A stretch of DNA of 64,000 bases. Origin: Paragordius varius (taxonomy: Eukaryota > Nematomorpha). The DNA lies in assembly GCA_964247055.1 (NCBI GenBank), contig OZ176052.1:3410001-3474000 (forward strand), given 5' to 3'. The notes beneath the pieces were generated by a model. It had not been told where the DNA came from. It saw only the letters and a program-made list of their open reading frames with translations, and searched no databases. The translations under genes and the position numbers were made by a program. Below, piece by piece: positions 48,066 through 59,100 of the stretch (its first letter is position 1; each line of letters opens with the position of its first letter).

Positions 48066-50086
48066 GATTTTAACACTTCGACTCAGAATGGGGCATCTAA
48101 ATACCCCAGACTAAATTTGATTTAGGATTTTTAGAAAACTACTAAATAAAACGGTCCCTATTTAATTTTATGCTTCTATCCTAATAAAAATTATATGCCA
48201 AAATATCTAGAAAGTTTGTTTTGAGAAAAGTACCATGTCAAACTACTTTGACGCTATTTTTACAAAATTTTTGAAAAATATCGTCTTCATTTAATTTTAA
48301 GAGTAAATTTAAGGCTAATTTTTTATTAAACATTGATACAAATAGAAAAAGCGGTTTATTTTGTATTATTTTTTAATTTAACCATTGCACACATGTCACG
48401 TTGACCAAATTTTTATTTTTCGGTTTTAGTTTAAATAAGGAATATCAAGTATTTTTGAATAAAGTTATTTATATATTTTGGTTTATTAAAGTGCAAAATT
48501 TTGCCATGGTTTCGATTCCTTCTATATTTTTTAAGAATTTTTTAAACAGCCCTGGGGTATTTAATTACCCCAATTTTATTCGGAGGACTGAAATAAATGT
48601 GTTGTATCCAAGTGTTAATGGAGGCATTCACAAAAATTTATTTATCTAACATAAATCCGCTAATTATGCGATTTTTGGTGAAGCGATAAGCATTGTATAA
48701 TTTTTATGAAATCTTAAACTAATAATAAATGCACCATAATGATACAATAATTTATGTATATATATTAAAATTTTTTTATCCACCTCCGATTTTGTTCACT
48801 GTGAACAGTATAATCCTTTCACTCTTCACTCATAAAATACTTGAATATTTTTTGGTTAAAATCTCATGTGCATTTGATGTTTACAATTGTGGGGTTAATA
48901 TAAAAATATCGAAAAATTTGCACTTTATGTTATATAAAATTATAGTGAAATCTAAATTCATATCCAAAAATTTGACTAAAAAACAAGTTTTTATAAATTT
49001 TAGATGTCGAATATATCAAATATTTGGATCTGTCTAAAATGGTTGTAATAAACGCAAATGGTATTGCGCGATATTTATTTAAAATTTATGCTAAACTCAT
49101 CAATAAATGTTTTTCAGAAAAATTCAATATTTTTCTTAAAAATGTAAAATTTTGGTGAAGCGAGTTTTATGGTATTATGAAGCATGTAGAACAGTATATA
49201 TTATAAGATTTTATTAAATCCTTTTCTATATGATGCTGAATATATCTATCTTCTCAGATTTTACAGATTTATGTTAAATTTAAGTTATACATTTCCTAAT
49301 CAAACAAACATTTTCCCAGTCAGTTTTCCCAACCAATGAAACAATTTCTCAGTCTATTGAAACATTTTCCCCGTTAAAAACGGTTTTTTAGGATAAATAT
49401 CAAAACAAGGCATAAAAATAACTTTTAACCATTAAACATATTAAAAGAATATTATTTTTTAGATATCACAAATTTTGAATGACAATTTTGTAATTATATG
49501 CCAATTACACAATCATTAACACTTAGATCAACAAATTCATATTATTCCTTTGATTCATATCGAGGTAGTTAAATACCCCAGGCCTGTTAAAAATTAAATT
49601 CTTTAAAAAATATGGAATTAAAACCATGGCAAAATTTTGCACTTATATAACATTAAACCGAAATATATAAAAAAAATTATTCAAAAATACTTGATATTGC
49701 TTATTTTAAGCTAAAACCGAAAGGAAAAAATTTAGTCAACGTGACATTTCTGCAATGGTAAAATTGAAAAATAATACAAAATAAACCGCTTTTTCTATTT
49801 CTTAATGTTAGATGTAATTTATATAAAATTTAGCTTTAATTTTAAACTTAAAATTAAATGCAGCCGATATTTTGCAAAATTTTTTTAAAAATGTCGAAGT
49901 AGTTTGACATGGAACTTTTTTTTAAAACAAAATTTTATTTAGATATTTTGGCCTATTTATATAATATTTATTACGATTGAAGCATTAATAATTAGGACCG
50001 TTTCCTTCAGTAGTTTTTTAAGAATACCTAATCAAATTTAGTCTTGGGTATTTAGATCCTCAATAATCGAAAAGTTAATGACTTAA
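48066..50086. repeat. 2-kb inverted repeat with ~500-bp arms
   Basis: The left arm, about 48066-48580, and the right arm, about 49561-50086, are diverged reverse complements over their whole length (for example GCAAAATTTTGCCATGG against CCATGGCAAAATTTTGC). They flank about 980 bp of other sequence. Each arm itself starts and ends with ACCCCAG/CTGGGGTAT-type inverted words. The arms may therefore be two copies of one ~500-bp MITE in opposite orientation rather than one fold-back element. No recognisable coding capacity. Confidence 0.8.
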
Positions 50087-50553
50087 TCTTTATACCATTT
50101 GCATTTCAAGATATTAAATACTTCGAATTGCTTAAACATTTCAAATTAAACATTTGAAAGTTGCGTACCATATTTTATAAAACGCTATCTTTTAGTCAAA
50201 TGTCTTTTTCTATTTTCGAATTAAACATTCATTTAAAAAATATTTTAATTGAAATTTTTTCACAACAGTATATTTATAAACAATTGAATGTGGTTTTATA
50301 ATCTGAGACCTAAAAAAAACAGAAAACCTCTTGTAAAAAATATTTTTTTATCACTTATATTTTCTAAAAAAATAATATTTTAAGAAATATTAAATAAGCA
50401 CATCCTATATTAAAAAATTGTAATCTAATTATTAGCCAAGTATCAAATAATTATGTAACGTCTTATTTACCATTTATGTGGGTATCTTTTATATTTCAAT
50501 TACAATTTTATTCTCATTTGACTCTCTTAGGCGTTAGCCACAAAATTTAAAAC

Positions 50554-53500
50554 ATGAGCCGAGAAAAGAAATCACTTAATTTAGATTTTTTATATAAAAC
50601 AATGGGTATTTATTTTTTTAATATATAGAAACCCGGGATCCTAATAAACGTAAAATTAAACCGATTGCTAACGCCGATACGATTATTATGTCGGAAGATA
50701 GTTCGGATGATAGTGATTATAATCCCAATCCATCAAATACATCTAATTCGGAAAATGAAGATAATTCTAGCATAGAAGGAGAATCTTTAAGCATTGATTC
50801 CAAAGTTGAAGCAAAAAGTATTACAAATTCGGAATTACCAGAAAAATCAAACATTAATATAATAATGGTATAGTTTAATAGTTATATTTAGAATGATAAT
50901 CTTATTTGCATAATATGTCTCAACGATAACAAGTTAAATACGAATAATGTTTAGATTAGAGAGTGAAACTTTGGTTGAATGTGATATTTGTGGCGTAGTG
51001 GTTCATGAAGGTTTTGGTTAATTTAATTATAAAATTTATTTTATAAAAAATTTAATTATAATATATTTTAAAAACATGTTTCAGAATGCTATGGTATTTT
51101 TGTTGGAACACCAAACGCATATAGCACAAAAACAAGAATCGGTTTTTTTATAGTTATATATATATTACATGTATTTATTTTTTCATTAATTGTTTATATA
51201 TCACATTAATATATGGGTTATTAAGGAATATGCTAAATTTTACCTTAGTTTTATTTAAATTATAGTCTTCTCTTATAATTTAACTTATCTTCTAAATATT
51301 TATATCTTTCCTATTTCATATTTTTGTAACTTCACTAATTATAAATAAAAAACTAACGGTTGACTTTTGACTGCATTAATAATTTTATATAAGGATGCTT
51401 ATATTTTAATTTCTTCAATGTAATAAATATTTTTGATTTTAACATTTTTATAACACAAGGGAGTAATAATACTTCATGACCTTTTGGTGTAATTTTATAT
51501 CCCAAAGCCATTTAAAATTATTATATTCAACAAATAATTTTTAGCATTAGCCCAAATCAAAAAATATGCTTTCTTTAGCCTATTAGGCGCGCATTGTAAA
51601 AAATTTTAAAATATCGGCTGATAGTTTGGATCGTGGATTGGAGCTACCTGGATTTGGGACCATAGAAATTAAGAAAAGTGTAAAATAAGTTATTTTTTAT
51701 TTAATGCAGAAAAAGGTTTGGTAATTAGATGTTATCAACTTTAACAGTAATTTTTTACTACTTTAGCTCTGGGTATAAAACTATCCCCAAAATGTCATCG
51801 CGGGAAAAAATGAAAAGGTATTTAAGTGTGATAACAATACAACAAAATCTTCGTGTAGATACTCTTGTTTTAGACTTCAAATTTATTTTGTCATTATCAT
51901 TATCTAATATGATTGTTTCAAGGTTAATGAATCAAGCATTTAACAGTCCTTATATTTAATATAACATACACTTTTCATTTTTTAGATCCTATGGATATTC
52001 AATCACACAGTCGGAGAAGGGGATGCAAAAAAGATGTAGTATACCGGTCGAGCAATAAGAATAAAAAACTTAAAACATCTTTTTCTTACAGCGATATCCC
52101 ACTTGATTCACCCCTAATAAATCCATCCGTTGATTTAGTTGACATTGATCAACACATTAAGAATTTGAATGGTGTTGGTACCAACACCATGGTTCCAGGA
52201 AAAGGAACCACATCTCAAACTTCAATCAACCTGAACGAATTGCAAGGTAATGCCCGTTTATTATTATCAAACAACAATAACAATACCACATTAATAAATG
52301 ATAAAGTTAAACAGCAACCCAATGATGATGATGATAAAAATACCATTTTTCTTATGGATGTTGTTGAAGATAGTCAACAAACTGTTGAAAGAAATAGGAA
52401 AAATCCAGAATCTATTGATAACCCAAACAACAACGCAAATGATTGTGATTCTGTCATAGAAAACCTTAACCACCTTTATTGCAACAGTAGTTTTGATAGT
52501 AGTTATGGAAGTACTCGGAGTCATAATACACAACATAGCATTGCAAGCGGTGGTGATAATTTATATAATGTGAATGAGGATTTGTTTTTAAATGAAAAAA
52601 ACATGATTAATACAGCGAATAATGATGATGGTGATGATCGAGAAAGCGTAAGCAGTGTATTTTCAACTGAACCCTGGTTTTGTGAACCGTGTAAATCCGG
52701 CGTATATCTCCCCACGTGTCAGTTATGTCCTGCCATTCCTGGTATTGGTGCCTTCAAGGAAACGGATGTCCGAACGTATAAAAATATGATTTATAACTTT
52801 TAAACTAAAAAAAGTTTTAAATTAACGCCTAATGCAGTGGTGTTTAAACCGTGGCCTATGGGCCACGTGCGACCTTGAATTATTTGTTAAATTTTTTTGG
52901 TGTATGGTACTTATTTGAATATAATTATTTGCAAATGTATCAAACAGCTATGATTTTTTTCCGCACGCATTATATGTTTCAGGGCCCTTGAGATAATAAA
53001 AATATAATTGGCCCTTTAAATTTTTTGATGGGTACCACTGCTCTTAAATTTCGAATACAAAAAAAATATATCTTGCAACATTTTAAAGGTAATATAAATA
53101 TCGGATGATTAAATTAAACTCTACGTTATAACGCTAACCATATAAATGAGTTAGTTACACTATACCATTTACACTTAGAATTTATCCTTAAACGATTCGA
53201 ATTTCACCCTCGAACAATTCAAATTCACCCTAAAATAAATTATGTTAATATGAATTATACCTATATTTTAATATATATTTTAAAAACATAAAGTTTCGTT
53301 TAAAATTAAAATATAATACTGAAATATAATAAATTAAGCTCTATTATATTTTATATTAAAAATGAGTTATGTTATCCCGAAAACACATATTTTATTTTTA
53401 GGGTAAATTTAAATCGTTCATGTTCAAGGGTTAATTATAATTGTAAATGGTATACCACTATTTCTTCAAATTATTTTGATTTATATGGTTATCGTTTAAT

Positions 53501-56109
53501 TTGGTTGTAATAAAGAGTTAAAATTTGTTTATATGCTGGTTTTTCTATAATTAAAACTAAGAGAGAATATAATAATATTAATACCAATCATATTTATATT
53601 AGATGGGTTCATCTTGTTTGTGCTCTTTATACTCCAAGTGTCACGTTTGCTGATGTACAAAGATTATCAACAATTACGTTATTTGAATTAAATTATCGCA
53701 AATTTGGTGAAAAGGTAGCATATATAACAAAAAAATGATTAAAAATCATAATTGAATATTTTATCCATACTTTATTTTAATTTACTTTTGAGTTTTTTTA
53801 TATACCAGAGTTAGTTTACATCATTGATTGTAAATTATAAAATTTATGTAATTGCTTGCAACATATATTCGAAATTTCTTTATAATTAATTTGCCAAGTT
53901 TTATGGTTTATATATAATTTTTACTAATGTCATTTTTTTAAGTGTAACCCCCAAACAATAACACAGTTTTCAATATATGTTGTAAATTATAAATGATAGA
54001 ATTTATTTTAATTAAACTTGACATTATTAAAGGTCAACAAATAAATTAATTTTATATTCTTACAATATTTTTATATCAAATTTGATCCCAATGAATGATT
54101 TTTACCGTTTTATGTAAAGGAATGTGCATATTGTGAAGATAAGCTATTAGCGCGAACAGGGATTTGTATCAAATGTGATGCTGGAATGTGTCGGACATAT
54201 TTTCATGTCACGTGGTTGGTTTTATATCATATTTTTTGTGTCGTATAAAATTTTTTGGTATCTAAATTTTATAAAACAACCATTTACAATTAATTTGGAC
54301 TTTTTCTCACCCTATTAACTCAAAAAACTGTGTTTTTGCAAATAATCATTGTTATAACCATTAAAACAATTTTAGTTAAGAATGCACCTATGAACTAAAA
54401 CAAAAATAACTTAGCTAAAAGTATTCCGTATGCAAGAAAGCATAAAACATGAATTTTTACTTTAAATTAACCTTTATTTTATATAGTGTTCTTGTTAAAA
54501 ATGGTAAAATTAAAAATACAGAATGTTTAACGCCTTATTTTACCAAATATGAAAGACCCTTTTTTATTACTTGTTACACATTTTCCTAGTTATTAAATTA
54601 GTTGGCACAAATCTTAGTTGTTTTTTTGGAAAACTAATCAAAATGGCACAAATAAATTTATAATATTCTTTCTTATCCTATTCAATTCATTTCATATTTC
54701 TTAGTGCACAACGTGAAGGTTTATTAATTGAAAACTATAATATTGGTTTGCCAATGACTTTTCCCAATAGTCCGCCACAATCAGCCCGAAATAAAAACGT
54801 GTCCTCATATAATATCCTTACAGGCAAAAATATGAATAAAAACGAACCTTTTAGCAATACAAATGATCTTGAGAATGATTTCGAAAGTGAAATTTATTCT
54901 CAAGATTTTAACACTAAAGGTAAAGGATGTGGTGATGCTATAAATAATAATCATTTATCGCCTGAAAACGCATACTTTGCATTTTGTAAGCTACATTATG
55001 GCCTTAAGGAACAGTATAAAAAGAGAGCTAGGGATTACAATTTAGCTGTAACTCGGCAACTAAATAAAATTCGGTAAAATTTTTAATATTATTATTTGGA
55101 TAGATATGTAAATTCTAGTTATTTTTATAATTTTTTGGTTAAATTAATTATTATCGAGAAATTTTGATTTTTTTAACTTTATTTTCATAGCAAATTGAAA
55201 AGGGACGATGATTATCAGGGCGATGGCACTTTTTCTATGGATTTGAAGGATCTTTATTTTAAAGGTATATTTAGTTTTTACCTTTAGTCAAGCGGATACA
55301 ATTTTTTCAAAAACTCCAATTTTGTATTTATATATAAAAAATAAAAGAAATTTCATGGTATTTTTATCATGTCTCAATTTTGTCCCCTAATTTTATGATG
55401 CATAATCAATCCATATTTAAGCCATTTTCGGTAAGATTCCATACCTATAAAATAACTTACTGAGTGTATGCCTAAATTTATAATTTATAATTAAGAAAAA
55501 TACATATATTATTTATTTAAGAGCGCTGTTTTTACAATTTTGTTTGGGGATATACCTTATTCTAAGGCAAACCAAGTCCTATTTTCTATCTTCCCCGCGA
55601 TGTTGGCTGGATCATGAAAATGCGTTAACGGCAAAGGCCAGTTTCTAATGATGATCTGTAAAACATTATTTGTGCACAAGGGCATGCGTTACGTAAAAAA
55701 TTGCCTCAGATTACTCCGATTTATAAATATTATGAATACAAATTATTTCGTGGTACGAAAACTCCGAATCCGGAGTCCTACCCTTTATGATTGATTGATT
55801 GTTTGATACCTACTTTTTTGTAACGTGCTATATGGAAACTTTTTGATTGACGAAATTTATAAAATATTTACACTTAAATTGTAAGTCTAACTTTTTACAT
55901 ATCAAAGTTATTATTTCTTATAATCTAGTGGACATGTCCAGAAATGATATTACTGATTTCTGCAAGAAATATAGTAACAATAATTCATTCTTACATGATA
56001 ATAATTTAATCACCGATTACATCGAATCTAAACCCATGGAAACTTTGTTAGACCCTGAAGAGTTTGGAAATGAACATTTGAATCAAAAACATCAATTGTT
56101 ACTTACAAA

Positions 56110-56162
<53 letters not shown>

Positions 56163-59100
56163 AATAGTTTTGCACTTAAAAAATGATATATCTTATATCT
56201 TACGGAATTTTAAATAAAAATTTATAACAGCATATATTATATCTCTAACAGAAGGCGAGAAAACGGTTTTTAAAGATGATTTGGTTATAGAGCAAAAAAA
56301 TATTATTAATATAGTTTATTTTTTCCATAGTTTGGTAATATTATGTTATAAGTTAAGTTGAAATGTTATCATTAATTTTTACACATACTGAAAAATAAAG
56401 AACTTATGAAATATTTCCTCTAACACCCAATAGTTTGTTGGCTTGATTAGACGTGTATGATTCGTATTTTTATAAGCTTAGAACCATTATTAATGTGTAT
56501 TTAATAGACATTTGAAAAATTGATCATTTCATGCAAAAAATATACCTATTCAAACATAAATAGACGCATTTTACGTCGACTTTGTGAAAAACGGTCCACA
56601 TATAACGCATACGAAGTTGATTATGGCCGGAGTTTACTTGATTACTGGCTCCCAGATCAAAGTATGGAAAAGATTTATGGAAGGCATCTCACAACTGACC
56701 CCTATTACGTTCGATGTTTAATCGAACGAAAAGCACCCCTTTTTGGTATTCATCGGATTGAAGTATATACTATATATATGACTACAATGTTTAACAAAAT
56801 GAACAAAAAATGAAACGAATATTTTTGATAGCGAGTTTTAATTTGTTCTTTACGCTTTTTAATGCCTTAAAACGAATATTTTAATTAATTCAAATTGTAT
56901 ACATTATATTGTACCCAATTTAAATTATATTTTTTGTTTGACATAACGTAAAGTATTCATAAAACACATTTTGTAAATGAACCTATTCAAATAATTTAAA
57001 TGCTCTACTACATGCATTTTCTTTTGACCATGTGCATTACATAGCTATATATATCTAAATATATATATATATATATATAGTCCTTGCTGGGATTTGGAAC
57101 CTTCATAAATTATACTAACCCTGTAATAACTAATACAACCCAACATAAAGACTCCAATGATATCCATGAAAGTTCTATGGCATCTGATACATCGCTGCTA
57201 ACTTTAACCCCTCTGAATACGCCAGAGTTTACGCCAAAATTTGTGGATCTGTTTATGGGTTGTTTTTTGTCTTTGGTTTTTTTGTAAATGTCTATTTTTT
57301 TCTGATTTTAAACTATGTTTTTATATATAATATATATTTAGAGCGTGAAAATGCCCTTAAAAAGCTTACCTCTAATACCGTTACAATAAAATCGGATATA
57401 AATTCGCTGAAATTTAAACATGGTGAATTGGACAAAAATGTTGCCAAAGTAATTTTGTTTCATATTTATATTTTTTTAGTACAAATTTCATAATGTACAT
57501 TTCATTTTAATAAAATGTATCATAGGATATCATTGGACAACATAAGAATATTCGTTATCAATTAATTGTTATCTATTACATAATTTTTATTATTAATCAT
57601 TTTCAAATGTATATTAGATGAGGAACCTGGTTGAAAACAGCACAATCGAACAAAATCGTCATGTAAACTACACATTTTGTTATATATTTTTCAATTAAAT
57701 AACGCATTTTTACAAAGAATTAATATATCTTTTCAATCCATTCATGGTTTTTGTTATATAGGCGAGTCATTTTGAGGACATCAAAAAATATATGGCTATC
57801 CTACGCCTTTTATCCAGTAAAACAGAAAAAGATAAGATTTTTACGGCACAATCTTCGTTGGATAAACGGTTAGACCTTTCCAAAATGGGTCCTAAAAGTC
57901 AACGACTTAAACGAGCCCTCTTAAATGAGAAAAATAAAGCCACGATCTCCACAACTGCTTCTACACAAGAACGACAAAGGGTGGCTATTCAAGAATATAT
58001 AAAGGATTCCATGGTATATATTTATATATGCATGTGTTGATTCGTTGTTTTATAAATGTAGGGTATTAATTTTTGTTTTTAAAAAAATGGTATTGACTGA
58101 AGTTTATTGTATTTATTGGTCATTGTATATCGAGTTCCGACTTCTCTTATAAAATTAATGTGAAATATTTTTTTTTCAATAACTATCGTAAATATTATTC
58201 TGTATCATAAAGGCTTCTATACTATATTTTTTTCCATATTGTCGTCTGTTTTTTAAACAAAAAATTGGCTTTATTTGAATTATTTCTTTGAATACCCCTT
58301 TTAGTCAAAGTCTAAAACAGGGGTGTCCAACACGCGACCCTTTAAAATATTTCAGCCGCCGCTAGAAATTTCTAAAAAATTTAAGTAAGCTCATTTAAAC
58401 AAATTTTTTAAGTTTTTCCGAATTTTGGCAAGAACTAGCAATAAATATTATTAGTTATTGCCCATATATTTAGCGGATGCGGCCCTCTAAGCCTTTGTAT
58501 TGGACACTACTGGTCTAAATGGTCATTAATATTTTTCCTTTGATGAAAGAAAGTATTATAATTGTGGTTCAACTTTTTTCTTTAATAATTTTGCTAATAA
58601 TCAGACTCAAGTATGCCCATTGATAAACATATTTTTAAATATATATATTTATTCTTTGATAGGCCGGATTTTCATGAATTTTTACGATCAAAAAAACTGT
58701 ATGATTTTGTATTTATATTAACTTAGAACCTTTTGGATTCAAAAGTATGCAAAACTACCGGCAAACGATTTGACGATAATGCCTTAGATATTACATTATG
58801 CGGAGAAAATACTTCATCTATTTGTGTTAAACAATCGCCATCATTTATACATTTACTGACACAACAAACTGCTAAAACATTAAACGATAATTCATTAACA
58901 CAGCAAAATAATGTTAATAATAATCACACTTATTATGCCAAAAATGATACCAGTATTATAACCATAAATGGTAAAATTTTGAATCCAATTAGCTTGGTGA
59001 CAGAAAAAAATCACACACAAACATCAACACAATTAACGCAAGATAAAGATAAATATTTTACTAGGGGTGTGGTGGCTAAAACCGAAATTCCACACAATGA

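Noticed and set aside
48401-49037. Two small genes between ANKIB1 and PHF14
   Set aside because: The frames are Phe/Ile/Asn-rich, one lies within an inverted-repeat arm, and no motif is recognisable.
51085-51093. A 9-nt PHF14 microexon encoding only CYG
   Set aside because: Reading on to a GT at 51142 gives a normal 57-nt exon in the right phase with CYGI, which is simpler and fits the family.
56509-56563. An earlier acceptor for PHF14 exon 12 at 56509
   Set aside because: It gives the wrong phase after exon 11 and an early stop; the acceptor before 56564 restores the frame.
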